Positions 33,271-47,200 are shown, counted from the first letter of the stretch. The stretch is DNA of 64,000 nucleotides from Morinoia aosen (GCA_030386875.1 CM059564.1:47698075-47762074); one strand, 5' to 3'. Notes: a model not told the origin generated them from the sequence alone. A program made the numbers and translations.

Positions 33271-35169
33271 CTGCGGTATATATCACCTGCCGATGAAATA
33301 TTCGTATGCGAGATATACGAAATACAGTCTACATTCAGAATGACATAACCTTAAGAAGAATACATTAGCCTGTACGAAAAACTTACAGCGGAAATCGCCG
33401 CGGGGGCAAATTCATCAACGCCTAAATGACCTGTTTCGCAGGAGAAAGAGTAAAAAAGACATGCCTTTCAAATCTGCAACACTGACATAATTTTATGATA
33501 ATTAGTTGAAAGTAACTATCAATAATTATAATATGACAATAGGTACAAAACCAACCGAAGTGGACGAATAAGAATTTCAATGGTTGAACATATAAATGAA
33601 AAAAATAAGAAAAGCAAGGTAACACAAAAACTTATTTTGAGATAATACCCATGAGCATAAGACAAATAGTCAGGTATACAGGGTTCAGCAAATGCTTGAA
33701 AGGAAAACAGGAGTATTCAAACATTGAAAAAAATTCCTAAGCACTGGGTGAAATCATATATATATGACTAAAACGGCTTGGGTCGAGTTCCTTACGAACC
33801 CAAGCAGAAGAGGGAGAAATTAAATCATTTAATTTTGAAAGATATTCCTATGAGCAAGCATGACACTGAGACTGATGATAGACTATTGGCATAAATGAAG
33901 ATTCATATCAAACACAAACAATTTTGGGTTTCGTCCTTCTATCTTTCCAAATATGGCCCTAATATAGGTTTAAATTTGTTTACCGCGATTATTACAGGGA
34001 AATATCCTCAACGAACATTTTTTAATGTGTTAGACTTTAGAACATTTAAAGTGAAGAGGTCAGTATAGCTATCAATAAGCAGCATTCTTCAGCACTACTA
34101 TCGAAAACCGAGATTGCGTGATTGCGTGAAGTGTAATACTTCAAGAAGGAATTTATGAGACGAGAAATATATTATTTACGAACAGCGCTTTGGTATTTGA
34201 CCCTAAAGTCATTGAAAACTTGGCCAATGTCGCCATTTTAATATGTTAACAAAAAACAGAAATGCATTCCGGCTGAAGTCAAGCTTGTAGTACACTTTTC
34301 ATTGCCTACACTAATTAAGAGTAAGTGTTGTATTTGTGCAATACAATGAAGTATTAAAGTGTGTAATTCCCACTAGGGAAACATGACATGGCATGGTGCA
34401 TTCGACTGAGAGTTTTTCATTGTTGCTGATTGTTTTTCTTCCTTGTTGCCAAATTTTTACAGTAAAACGTCGTGAAAGTGGAAATGATTGAACTAATTAA
34501 TAGAAAAACAAGAACAATAATATTCAACCTGAGTGTCATAACCTTACTTATATCAGTATTTTAGGAGAATAAAAGCTTAAGTTTTCCAGCACCTATCAAG
34601 AAGGATGTGAAAATGGTGGAGCTCAACTCAAGCCGTTTTACTGAATGTTTGCTTTTGTCATGTGCTTACGCGCTTTCTTTAAAACCTAGAATGTTATTTC
34701 TACTTCTCTTTCATGCATTTACTCAACCCTGCAAGTACTCTACTATTCGTCTCTTCCTCGCGGTTACTGTCTCAAGATTAGCATTGCTAACTTTTTTATT
34801 TTATTTTATTTTATTTTATTTAGGAATTCAACCAAAAAAATGTTCATTCGCACACTTTGTTTGGTTTTGTATCTTTCCCAAAATTGAATTGAATGACCAT
34901 TACGGTGTAATATTTCTGATAAATTAATTTATGTCAGTGCATAAGAGAACATTAAGGCATGTCTGTTTTTATTCTTACTGCTTCGAATCAGGTCATTTAG
35001 GCGCTTATTCATTCCTCCGCTACGATATTTGCGTTATGTTTTCCGTACAGGCCAATGCGTTCATTTGAAGTTTATGTGATAACGTCTCCTTCGATGCCTC
35101 AACGCGTTCTTTCAAGATGATCAGGTATTTTTGGCTAAATTTTTTCAAAATTTCTTTCAGTTCAGCAAG

Positions 35170-36110
35170 CGTGTGAGGGTTTGATGGGCCAGGCGGGCTA
35201 ACGGCGCAGCTTACGCCTGGTATCAAAGAGTACCTGGGACTGATGGTCAGCTCCCGGCCTCGTAAGGTACCCTCCCCACGTCAATAGACAGGGGAACCTC
35301 GTCCCACCCCGGTGAGAGACACGGGACGAGTCCCCGTTGAAACGATATCGAAGGGTACGGATATCAGAGGAGCGGATTACCAGAGGGTCAGAGAAAGGCA
35401 GGATCAAATTAACACTTAACTAATATATTAGTACTCGAAGTGGCGTCCAACTCGGAACGAACAAGAAAGCCGAAGTTGGCGCTGATCCCTACGCTACCCA
35501 CTTAATCCTAAACCATTCACAACATACAAAATATAATCCGGACCGAGGTCCTACGTCTCAATTCTAGACGTCAGCCAAGCACACCCAGTCACAAGGTGGC
35601 TTGAGTTGTAACCCCTTCCTCAAGAGGGCACTCGAGACGAAGCTACACGAAGTTAACTGGAGAAGCTCGGACAGCAACTCTACTCCAAGGTCACAGGAGG
35701 TCTGGGGGCCTGGGCGTTCCTGACCAACAGGGTCATACGAGGAAGCCGGCACACGACAGGATGGATAGCACGGCACAGTGAGCGGTCGACAGGACGCATG
35801 ACACTTCGGAAGACTCGCTATATCCTCCCCAGCCTGAAGGGCGCAAACATTGATAAGTATCTATGTAAATATTACAGAAGCTCAACTGACAATATAGCTT
35901 CAAGATATCTGAATCACGCACAAAAGAAAGACTTACAGCCGGGCTTCTACGTACCTGCCATACACGATGGCGTGACGAGTTAACAACACGGCTATCGGGT
36001 ATTCGGCGGAATTATAATACTGAGCATGGCCAAGCACTGGCTTTCTCTCCGGGGTCACTTTATTAGGAGACAGGACGCACGCGCTAAGCCATGCCCTTAC
36101 AAAGCGTCTA
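35170..36110. other. GC-richer island of unknown origin
   Basis: Base composition rises clearly above the AT-rich surroundings in this block, for example around 35200-35380 and 35560-35800. No long open frame or terminal repeat was found. It may be an inserted element. TGGCGTCCAACTCGGAAC near 35441 resembles a tRNA-type primer-binding site, but no flanking LTR was seen. Confidence 0.4.
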
Positions 36111-36734
36111 CTTCAAAGTTAACGTTCTCAGAGTGCTCACGGGTTTATTGAATATTTTACTTAAAATTCAAAGCTATAGGCAAAAACAACATTCGTTATG
36201 GTATTGCCTTATGCCTTATGTTACAGTTTATGTGCCACTTATTAATCCTCATCTACGTAGTTTCCCGCGTTTCGCTAACTCAGAACGAATTACAACCGCA
36301 CATTTTTAGTGATTCCTCGCCGTAGATATAACATTGCCAAATTAATTTATACGTTTTGATTGAATTTATTTCAAATTTTTATTTGAAAACTTAAATTCAA
36401 TATTTAATCATTCTTACAGCCCAATGTAAAGATTCATCGCACCAGCTTTTTGGAGATGAAGATTCGTCAGTTCTAATATTTTTTCTACAGAGAAGTTTAG
36501 TTGTAGTTTTCAAAACTTTAAGAAACAATGGATGCGTGACAGATTTCAGCTTCCGCATATAAAACAGTAAAAGTTTTATTAGACATAAGCAATTCTTTTT
36601 TTTAGTTCATATTCAGAGTGAGAGTCTTAATCTGACTCATGACCTATGACGCACATAACCCGCTAGGCGCCATGATTGTTTTGCTGACACTGCATGTTAT
36701 GCGCTGACACAGCATGTGTTTGACTCTGCGCGAG

Positions 36735-36985
36735 TGGGCAAGGTTTATCGCGAAATTTTTGAAACTTCCAGGAAACCGACAGGGTATTGTTTATGATAGG
36801 GAAATAGAAAATGTTTTGCTCCTTCGTTTGAAAGCAATTTGAAGGCAATAAGTGTATTCTTTCAAAAGTTACGAGTGAAATACTTGAGTTTAAAGTCGCA
36901 CGAGTCGGACTCAAGAAATTCTCAAGAAATTTGTGTACTTTTCACTAACGGTTTCTTGAACCGTCTCGGCTGCGCTGCAGACATG
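36735..36985 (-). repeat. Dispersed repeat, copy 2 (inverted)
   Basis: This is the reverse-complement relative of 33052-33270, with matching AAAAGTTACGAGTGAAATAC, TCAAGAAATTCTCAAGAAAT and AACGGTTTCTTGAACCGTCT stretches. The two copies are 3.5 kb apart and could be ends of one element or independent insertions. Confidence 0.65.
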
Positions 36986-38981
36986 GTACCATGGCTGCAG
37001 ATAAACATGGCGTTCTGTAAAAACTGAGTGAATTTCCTACTTTATCAGTAGCTGATGCGCATGCTTCCTGTGTAACACGTTCGTTCGTACGCACGAAACA
37101 ACTATTCATACATGATTGCATCAAGCTAGTTCAAGCATCTGTCCCTTCTTAGAAATGTTCGTCTTTGGGTAATATTTCGTTTCTGGTCACATTCTTTCTG
37201 CCCGTTGTTTGTTATCTATATTGGGAATAAAGAGTTCTTCTTTTCTTTTTTTTTTCTTGTTCGTGGAGTATTTGAGCTTGCATGAGTACGTATTATTTAT
37301 TTTTCTGCAGAGGATTTTATATTTAATAAATTTCAAAGCTATTCTGGTGGAAGTATTAAGCCGCGCAGTTGAGACTTAAGTCATAATTACGTTTTTTTCG
37401 AAGTTGTGAACGTATATTTAAGTTTGTCGTAGATTAAAATTAATAAAAACATTTTAATTTAAAAAACATGCTAACGCGACAACGTTTGCCATTTGTGTCT
37501 AACACTACTGTCTGGTAAATAATCCAACAGATCAACATCATGAGAAGGTGTGCCAATGCCTTGAATTATTCCAAGCCACGTTTTAAAGACGAAGTTTAGT
37601 AAAACATTTTGCACCAAGTAAACTCAGTTACATATGATGACTGAATTGAAGAGTGCAAAAATTTCACTGTAAAATTTGATCAAATCATTTGGCAAAGCAA
37701 ATATTTGAAACCAGATAGGGCAAAATTAAACAAAATAAATAAATTGACAATGCAATTCAGTTTCGATGAAACTGAATTGAAGAATGCTCGAGTTCTTTCA
37801 ATTTTCCGTTTTACCATGATTTCCAGTTTTTATCGTGTGCTATGAACTGCTTTGTTTTTCATTTAAATGTGCTATTGTCAATGCAAGCTCGTCACTGAAA
37901 TCATGACTTTATGCTGGAGAGAGTAATGAGAAACAGCATAATTTAGATCACCTAGGGTATCAATAATGGCAAGTGTCATTTAAACGATATGATTTTCAAA
38001 ACTATAAAAACCATAACTTTAGATGTGTCGCTTTTGCACAATCAAAATAAATAAAAAGTATCTTCATCACTTTTTATTTTATTGCAATACGAAATAAAGT
38101 AATTATCTTCCCGCACCCTGCAGTGTAAGCTCAGCACATGTACACTTTTCATTCGTTCCACCTCCTCTAAATTTCTTGCATCTTAGTCAACCCCCGTCAT
38201 TTCTGTCCTTGAGTAATAAGCATGCTCAGCACTTTCTTACCCTGAAGAGGTGTCGTTGCGAACAAACACGTTATGACAACGGTTAACTATTGGTGTGAGG
38301 CCAACAATCTTGGTTAATCATTTCGGGAACTGAATCCTGTTGTTAATCTTTATAGAATGAATGAAATTTTCAGTGGGTAATATAACGAAGGCATTGAAAT
38401 GTATTCTTCGAAGTAAAAATGGTTAAGTGAAACTTCCTCAGTGAAACTTCCTTCTTGACATGAAACTTTCTCAGCGGTTCGTGATGACGGTGAGTGGTGA
38501 AGCGAGGCATTAAAACTGCGTAAAGTTAAAGTCATTAAAATTACCCAACGGTTTTTTGTATTATTTTTCGTAGTAGATTGCGCGGAGAATCGTATAATTC
38601 ACGAATACTAGATTTGTTCACGAGAGCACATTTCTCACGAGATGACGAGTTTTTTTTTTTTTTGAGATATGGTAAAGAAATTTCGTTGGCCAGACGCACT
38701 CCTCGCTCGTAGCGTTGCATTTATCGAATGCGATAAATGAAGTTGTGCGAAACACAGTTATAAGCAAAAATGCTGGTAATAAGGCGAGAGTTACGGTAAA
38801 ACTATCAGCTTGTTATGAGGTACGAGTATATATCACGGTAAGCCTAATGGATGAACATAAGGTAATCGTTGCTGTAAATACAAAGACTAGTTATAAGGTG
38901 ATACAGTAATAAAGACGCAGGCTAGCAATAAGGTAATATATTTATCGTAAGCCAAGCAAATGCAGGTTGGTAAGTTGCTCA

Positions 38982-39181
38982 GTCTAGCTCAGGGGTTCCC
39001 AACCTGGGGAGCTTGCACCCCTTGGTGGTGCGAGACGTTATTACTGGAGGTAGGAGAATAGTCGTGGTAAAAAATGGGATATTGCCTAAATGTTGGCATT
39101 TTCATTTTAGGTGGTGCGAGGTTCGAATAAAATTTCTTTAGGGGTACGGGGCAAAAAAATTTGTGAACCTCTGGTCTAGCT
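38982..39181. mobile_element. hAT-type MITE with 8-bp target-site duplication
   Basis: The element spans 38990-39173 (184 bp). Its left end CAGGGGTTCCCAACC and right end TTGTGAACCTCTG (reverse complement CAGAGGTTCACAA) form hAT-like terminal inverted repeats. It is flanked by perfect copies of GTCTAGCT at 38982-38989 and 39174-39181, the 8-bp duplication expected for hAT transposases. It has no coding capacity. Confidence 0.9.
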
Positions 39182-41114
39182 AGCATCACAAGTATGCCAG
39201 CGCTAAGCTTACCTCCAATTAACCTCCAAGTGTCGACTGCTGGGCCTGTTGTCGACGCAGACGATACGATCTGCAGTATAGTTAACACGCGTAGGGACTC
39301 CAGAAAGCGTGAGTGACGTTGGCCAGACGACTGCAAGCTTTAGATGGGACTTTAGCTGCACAGAAAAACTGGAATTACTTCCCGCTTTCGGCTAGATCAC
39401 AGTACTGGCTTGTCCTTAGAATCAGAGGAAGGGATTAGCACAGAGACCTTGTTCGTCTGAATGGTTAAGGTGTTCTGGTTGTAGCGGAAAGCAGGTTGGG
39501 AAGGGTTCGATGGTGCATTCAAGGAGCTGATGTTCCAGTCAACGTCGCCACTGGCAATCCTCGCGTCAGCTGCTGGTGATTCTATCAATATTGCTGTTTC
39601 ATAGGTATTTCACACAACTTGTTATGGGAATGTTTTATTATTTATTTTTCCATTTGGGGAATAGTAGCAACCAGTAAAACAATGATGTCTTCAATTATAT
39701 TTCAAAGTGACCTTTGTGGTGCAGAATTCCAACATATTACGTTCCAATATTTGTGAAGCTAAATTCTCGAACGACAGTGGAACATATTATAACACCGAAT
39801 TTAATTTATCGTGACCTAAATATAATATTCGATTTACGAGTCAAATGGTCTGTCGTGATTTTAACCACGACCTATAAGAAACGATCATTAATGGAGGACG
39901 CTGTGTTATTTGATTTGTTCGATTCAGCCTTAGGAATGTCGTAAGCCGCTGACGGTTATTCATATTCTACATGCACCAACTTCGTATCGACTTCAAGAAC
40001 GGCGGTTAGAGATGAATCACCTTCAAGACTGCAGGTTCAGCATATCCACAGCTTCGGATAGCAACAGCTGAACCTGATGACAGTTGAGCGTCAACGGATA
40101 TCTGATTTCGGATATCGTGTCACTATTTAGGCTTGCACTAACGGTTAGATGGTATGGTACTTAAGCTTTTACTAACGGTGAGATGGACTGGTATGTTTGT
40201 TGTATTTTTAAATACCACAGCTAATATATTTCAGCGTATAAATAATCAATAGATTCATTCTTTTGATAGTTATTGAATTAACGGCAAAGTTACCTCACAG
40301 CGACGGAATTTTGCCAGCTAATTAGATGGAAGGCGTCCTATTTTTTAGCCATGCTGCACGCCAACGAAGCATGTTTTTGTAGCGATGCAAACAAACAAAT
40401 TTTACACAGGGTTCTTTGACACTTCGAGTTACAAAAAGTGCTGAAGGCGAAAGGAATAAGCTATAAAATTAGTTACAAAAATTGATATAAACAATAGAGT
40501 TCAGTTATTGACCTAAAACATGCAACATATGTTTGTATTCTCACTGTCGTTCTTAGGCGCTGTAACACGGACGTAGAATTTGACATAGCTGCGATCACGC
40601 CTGGAATTCCGTCAACCGAAATTGAAGCATTAGGGCTTCTAGCAACTCCGTGTTGAGGAAACTTTATACATATTAATAAAGGCACGGTAGTTTTTTCCAA
40701 ATACCTCTAAATTTCCTCACCCGTCCTTTAGGAAATGAATAAATTTAATTACTTTACGATCAACTTTATGAGTTGATGAGTGAATGTGATTGCAACGAAG
40801 TCTCTGAGCAACATATGTGGTGTAACAAGATTGGATAAAATCCGTATTGAAAAGATATGACGAATGTCATGTTGAATTAACATGTGTGAGGAAAGCCAGT
40901 AAGTAATCCGAGAGAGTGGGTCAAAGTGATAGGTTAGATTGAGCATGTGGAAAGAATGGCTGAAGCGCGTGAATGGATGGATGATTAAATTAAAAATAGA
41001 TAATTATACCAGGGATAGGTACACATATTATTACATCTTTTGCAGCACGGCAGATGATCGCGCACCGAGTAAGGAAGAGCCAACGACACCACTTCGAAAA
41101 AAGGAAAACTCCAC

Positions 41115-41459
41115 TTGAAAGCTAAAAACTGCCAGCAGAAATTTAAAGATTCGTGTACATCGGAACCTGAGTTTGAGGGATGGTTAGCCAAGTCCTTAAA
41201 GTCAACTGAGCAAAAGGATGGGGCATATTGTAAGGTTTGTCGAACCGATATTACTTGTGGAAAATCTGAGATCAATATCACATGCTCTGAGAGACACAAA
41301 CAACGATTCATGATGGCAAAGAAAACCCCATCAATTGCCAGCTACCTGCTATCCAATGATCCTCTCGAAAATCGTGCTCTTAAAGTGGAACTGCAAGTTT
41401 GTACATTTTTAGTTAAGCACCACCAACATATCTCATTGTGTGAGGGTTTTTTAGTTTGA
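41115..41459 (+). pseudogene. hAT-like transposase N-terminal fragment
   Basis: The 115-codon frame reads CQQKFKDSCTSEPEFEGWLA, then a zinc-finger-like AYCKVCRTDIT...ERHKQ and LKVELQVCTFLVKHHQHISL. This order (FKD..W..dpeF.gWL, C-x2-C...H, then a kaElkl..F...H segment) is typical of the N-terminus of hAT-derived transposase proteins. It begins without a proper ATG and stops early, so it is a fragment. Confidence 0.6.
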
Positions 41460-41521
41460 TAAAAACAATGTTCACAGATCACCAGTCGCCGAAAAAGGTG
41501 CACCTTGGAGAACAGCGGGCA

Positions 41522-41667
41522 TCAAACATCATTTGATAGGTATTTGGCAAACATCTTGTACGTGATATCATCTGGGATATCAACAAGCATTTTAACGTCG
41601 TTCACCTGGCCTTCCTCTTGACGCTCATGCAGCATGTAACACAGTGCTAATTCATAATGACGAAGCT
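41522..41667 (-). other. Coding-like minus-strand stretch with a splice acceptor, unidentified
   Basis: On the minus strand, GGTTTCCAG precedes a 146-nt open stretch reading LRHYELALCYMLHERQEEGQ then VNDVKMLVDIPDDITYKMF to a TGA. Its composition is protein-like rather than AT-biased. I do not recognise it, and frames of this length can occur by chance. Confidence 0.25.
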
Positions 41668-44086
41668 CTGGAAACCAATCCATTTACCTTTTAGATAATT
41701 TGTAGATCATAGGTCAGGAGTAGCTGTTTTAGGGTAATGTGGGGTAATCAACACCCTTCAGCTAGGGTAATTAGAGTCGCCTCGCGTGGAAGCCCTGGTC
41801 GGATGGCACCAGTGCCATGACCTAACTCAGTCTCTCAGTCTCAGATCAGTACGTCACTCACTCCGTCTCTGGTCGGTCCACCTAATAGGTGTCCTCTGCG
41901 AACGAGCTGAACTCTCACACACAGCACCCGATTTGCAGCGCTGAAACGTAGCACAGAGCGTAAGTTTTTCGGAAAGAAGTATCGTGTATCAATACTATTA
42001 AATTTCAAAACTGTGAACTCTACTATACTGAATTTAAATTGCAACAATGAACTGATGAACTAACCTAGCTTTATCAGAATGAAAAGTCACAGAAAAACAC
42101 TAAATTTTTCACATATATTACGGGTTTTGAGCAATTGGCTATCATCAGCCGTAGATCATGCGTTATGTTTTTTTTCAATTATGTAACTTCTGGAAATTTT
42201 TTAACATTACTTCGAGGTCACTTCATTTATTAGAACATGGATAATGAATGAATGCTGAATGATGGTGACTTATGCAAGTTTTCATTGCCCCCATACTTTC
42301 ATTGTTATAAATATGAAATGTGATCTGTTTCCTGAGTTATTGTACATGCTGCGTAACGCTCATTGCGAGTTTCAATTACGAGACAAAAATACCCTTAGAA
42401 ACATTTACGGTCATTAAAACTCATTGCTGAGAGGGAAAATTTTTCGCCAACTTTTTTCATCGGCACTAATTTAGGCATTATTTCACTAGAACAATTCCTG
42501 TCGGAATCTAAAGGACAAAAAATCATCTCGATCTATGTATCCTAGTTTAACTCTCTTTGAGAAACAAAAATGGATACATTTTTACTGATAATAATGCAGT
42601 AAGAAAATGGAGCTGTAATGACTAAGTGAAGAAGAGTCGAGGCAAGTAAGCCACTTGTGCCAAACCACAACATGTACTCGTAAGCATGCTACATGCCAGA
42701 TAGCTATGGATCGGGAAAATAAAACACATTTATACTCGAGTATATTCATGCTACATCACTGCATAGCTTCTCTCGACATTGCCTGGCGTAGAATGGAGGC
42801 GACAAAGCTGTAGTTGTGCATCTAATCGACGATGCCAAACTTGAGCTACAGTCTAATCTCACAGACGGATCTGACACCACCACTTCATTTTGAAGTCACT
42901 TGCCCTGTATTTGAAAAATACGTGTAGTATCGCGATGCAGTTTAGGTATTTAAATAATTCTTATTTTCTCGGCTTCTGCTAATTTGAAATCGAGGGTGTA
43001 CCTAAAATAATGCATGTCTTGAGAAAAAGTAATGCTGACTGTAGGAAAGTCATTCGATGGTCAGTATTACTGTCAGTATTAGAAATAATTTCATTCTGAC
43101 AGTGCCTAGAGCATTACAGCGTTGAAGTTACAGCAATCAAAAGAACCCATAAAAAATCCACCTCTTTGCTCTCCAGAAAAACATACAGCTGGACAAATTG
43201 ATAAATACAAACTTTCTTTGTAGGAACGAAGGATCGAAACAAAGTCTAGGAGAGGCTGCACGATCACCAATTCGAGTTAATAAAGTTGTTAACCTAGAGA
43301 ACACATGTGTGCAATTTACTGTCCTCATAAAATATCAGGCAAACTTATAATTGAATATCGTGCTGACAGAAATACGAAATGGGTGTGGCTTCATTCGCCT
43401 CGAAACTGATTTAAAAATAATTCTTAGTTGAATGTTTTTAGTTATTATGCATTTCATTCCTGCATTTTCAGATTTTGATTTTACTCCCAATTCTCCTTAT
43501 TATGGTTTGAAGTTCGTAACCAAAAATTCGGTTTAAATAAATCGTTCTTTTCTAAGTATAAGAAGTGTTTAGTGAAAAACAATTATAAAAAGATCAGATT
43601 GTAAACGAAAATTTATTCATCTCTGTGTTAGAGCTCAATAACAGTTCTTTATGTCATTTAGTGTTCTGCTATTGGCCCATGTTTCTTTTTTTCAATGGAA
43701 CTTAGACAACAAAAACTGTATGACTAAACTCGGATCAAACTCAGAATAAACATCAGGATAACAAATCTAAACATATCAACCCATGCAAGACATCGCGAAA
43801 AACCATTTGAATGCCAAATGCTAATGATACATTCGAGATAAGTGGCTGCTGTGAAAGTGGTACTCCTGAACTCTTGCTTGGAAAAAAGTTTTCGCCAATA
43901 TACGGCACCTAAAATACTTGAGCCACTTTAGGAGCTGTCAAAATGTGAGCATTTCTCGTATTTAACTATTGATGAATGTAGGAGCAGTTGGTGCTGCACA
44001 AAGTTAATTGTTAAACTTTTTAACTGTGTTAATTGTTGCGTGGACTCTACATGTAGTGTGAACACACGGTAATCTTTATGTTTCAG

Positions 44087-44116
44087 ATGAAATTTATGCC
44101 TGCGAAGGTGATGTAA
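44087..44116 (+). promoter_or_regulatory. Upstream ORF in the gene 3 leader
   Basis: Directly after a TTTCAG acceptor at 44086 an ATG opens a nine-codon frame (MKFMPAKVM) ending in TAA, 39 nt before the gene 3 start codon. Such short upstream frames often reduce translation of the main frame. Its use depends on whether this acceptor is real. Confidence 0.45.
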
Positions 44117-44155
44117 AATTTAAGCTCTCGGCACCCAGTTGAGCATCGTCAGACA

Positions 44156-44217
44156 ATGGCTACACTGAAAGTCGAATGCGAAACAATTCCCTTACTGAAG
44201 CGGGAATCTTCCAACAG
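44156..44217 (+). CDS. Gene 3 exon 1: N-terminus
   Basis: ATG at 44156 opens 62 nt (MATLKVECETIPLLKRESSN) ending before GTGAGC in phase 2, the phase required by exon 2. The IPLLK motif resembles TPLLS in gene 1. The exon lies 3.8 kb before exon 2 and was located by phase, length and similarity. Confidence 0.65.
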
Positions 44218-47200
44218 GTGAGCTATCAAGTTAATTTTTTGTTCCAGGAGTGGCTTTAAAGTTTTTGCGAGTTAACGTTACCGTGTTGAATTTCTTCAAA
44301 CTAATTTCCCTTCAGATAACTCAATAGATGTCACCAACTTTGCTGAAATTTAAACTTTGAACGTGCAAACTCAGTTGCTCATAGTGATGAACAAAAACGG
44401 TTTTATTTGAAGCCAGTTTTTTTTTTCAAAAAAACATGTTTTTTATGTGTTTTTTTTCGTTTTTTTGCACACACCCAAATTTTGTAAAGTACATGTCTGC
44501 TTATTTTTGGTCACACAAAATATATTAATTGTTAAGGTTGCATGTTTTGTTTCTCCGATGCCACATCATTTTTTAGGACGTTCTTTTTCTTTACTCCATG
44601 TTTGGTGATTTATTTTTTTTTTTAAGTGTGACATCGCATCAAAAGTTGGATTGATAATTTCTGACAGAATCATATTCTTTTAAGTATCATTTCGCTGCCA
44701 CCAGCCCAATACTCAGGCAAATAATATTTATATATGTCGTAAATCAATTATTAATAACGGTCGTCATAGTTAACTAATTATCTTTGTTCTTCGGTAAGCG
44801 TAAGGTCAAAGCTGAAGGCTGTTACTTATGTGCATTTCATCATCATTTCATATCATCATCTCTTTCTAACCTACAAAGGAAATTAAAGACGCGAAAGATT
44901 ACAAAGGTTCGTTATTAACGCAGACATCTAATACATCACAATGCTGTCGAGAGAGAAGCTGGTTAGACATAAAGTAATATGCTAACTCATCTGCAGAATC
45001 CAGTTTAGGCGTTGTTGAGATGTGTGCGAGGATGCTGGTGCCTTTGCGATCCATTTATAGTAAATGATTGGAGTTATATGGATCTCCAGGTATTTTAAAG
45101 TCAACTGTCACTTTTACAATCGCTTAAAGTGAACCGCAGGGGAAGACACCAATAAGTTTATCTGTTAAACTGTTACTCTTCAATATCGAACTTAATAAAG
45201 GAACCTTCTCGACTGCCTCTGACAAACCCCTGCGTAAGACTCAGTGTTACTCGCTAGCTTGAAGGAATGAGGGCGCGTCTCTACCTCAGAACAAACGCTT
45301 TTATGACACTGGCTAATTATTAATAAGTGAAAAGCCTACGATATTGACGAACAATAATTAGGATCCTGCATTCAATCTGTATAATTGAATAATATAATAT
45401 CCTAGATGATTAAAATAAGAAAGATAAGAAATACATTGTGATTGAGGAAAGAGAAAGAGGTAGACCCTATCTGATAACTTAAACTCGTAGTCCTCCGGTT
45501 GCGTCGTGGTGATGATGTCAATATAAGTTCTGTCACTCCTGCTGTTCCTCTTAAGACTCCTCTTGGTAATTGTGGGTTATCTGCTACCACTTTTACTGTA
45601 TGGTTTCCTTTTGATTTTTTTATAGCAAAAATAATCACAACTAAAGAACATTGATATTAATGTATTTTATGTGACCAAAAAAACGTGTTTCTTTAACATG
45701 TTTTTTACTAAAAATCATGACTTAGAAACTGGATATTAATACACTTTATGTGACCAAAATAACCATACTCTTTTATTTTACATGTTTTTTTACAAAAAAT
45801 AAAAATCATGTTTAAAAAACATCATGTGCAAAACAACATGGATATTAATATATATTTCGTGACCATGAAACCATGCTGATTTTTTTTTACATTTTTTAGT
45901 CCATATGCAGTGTAATGCGCACACGGAAATTAAAAATTCCGTTCCGAAGAATCACTAAAGGAACACAATTAAAAACCTTTCACATGAATGACATTCTGCT
46001 CGGTGATGCATTATTTTTGAGTTATTTAACTTCAAAAATTTTTTCTTTCATAGCAGTTTCAGTCAGTTGCGCGCTTGAGCTGGAGCTGTTAAAGTACGTT
46101 TGGGTACTTGTAATTTATTATAAGCCAACCCTGCGGAGCCTTAACCCACTTCTATGATGTTTTAGTTAATAACACAATAAACGTTATCACCCAAAAATAT
46201 TAGTTGGGCTGAGGAAGTGAATACTTAAATCCACAGTATTCAGTCCTACGCTTTTGCTAATGTTCTACTGTGGACGCCATACTGGAACTGATGTGAGCTG
46301 CATATCGATTTCAGTATTCAATGCCCCAGTCCCGCTAATATTTAACTAAAACATCCTAGAAGTGGCTTCAGGCTCCGCAGGGTCAGCCAATAATAAATTA
46401 CAAAGTACCCAAGCGTACTCTAACAGCTCAAGCGCGCAACGCAACTGCTATAAAAAACGAAAATTTAAAACTTGAATAACTTAAAAATAACGCATCTGCA
46501 AGCAGAATGTCATTCATGTAAAACGTTTTTAAATGTGTTCCTAGTGATTCTTTAGTGCATATTGACCATTTTTTATAAAAATGCATGTCTGAAAAAATGG
46601 ATATATATATATTTATTTATTCAAAAAATCATCTATTTTTAACAAAATGTTTTTTTAAGAAAAATTCATCAACATCCATTTTTTGGTCATGACTTCTTTG
46701 TGAAAAAACATGGATATTAATATGGATGATATGACCAAAAAAACATGCTTTTTAAAAAATGATTGTACAAAAAATCTTATTTATAAAACATGGATATTAA
46801 TATATTTTATCTGACCAAAAAACAGTGTATTGTTAAAGAATTTCGTATAAAAAATCATTAATATCTATTTTTTTAGTTATTTTTTTGCAAAAAAAACATT
46901 TTCCTAAAAAGCATGGTTTTTGGTCAAATAAAATATATTAATATCCATGTTTCTTTATTCATGATTTTCTTCTTGTAAAAATAACATGCTTTGAAAACAC
47001 CGCATGGTTTTTTGGTCACATAAAGTATCTAAAATATCTTAATATCCCCATTTTTTCAGTCATGATGTTTCTGTGAAAAAAGATGTTTTTCAAAAAAAAC
47101 AGCATGGCTGTTTTGTTCAAATAAAATATATTAATATCCATGATTTTTAGTCTTAATTTTTCTGTAAAAAACAATGTTTTTTTCAAAAAAGCAACATTGG

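Larger units (their letters stand above)
31800..44086. other. Spacer between gene 2 and gene 3
   Basis: About 12 kb with repeats and transposon fragments listed separately. Open frames here are short and lack recognisable domains apart from the hAT-like fragment at 41.1 kb. Part of it may be the long first intron or promoter of gene 3. Confidence 0.5.

Noticed and set aside
34607-34927. 106-codon hydrophobic open frame
   Set aside because: It runs through a TTTTA microsatellite and AT-rich DNA; the hydrophobicity is a composition effect.
35020-35450. Possible LTR retrotransposon, from a PBS-like TGGCGTCCAACTCGG stretch
   Set aside because: No matching second LTR, no gag or pol coding sequence and no clean terminal CA were seen.
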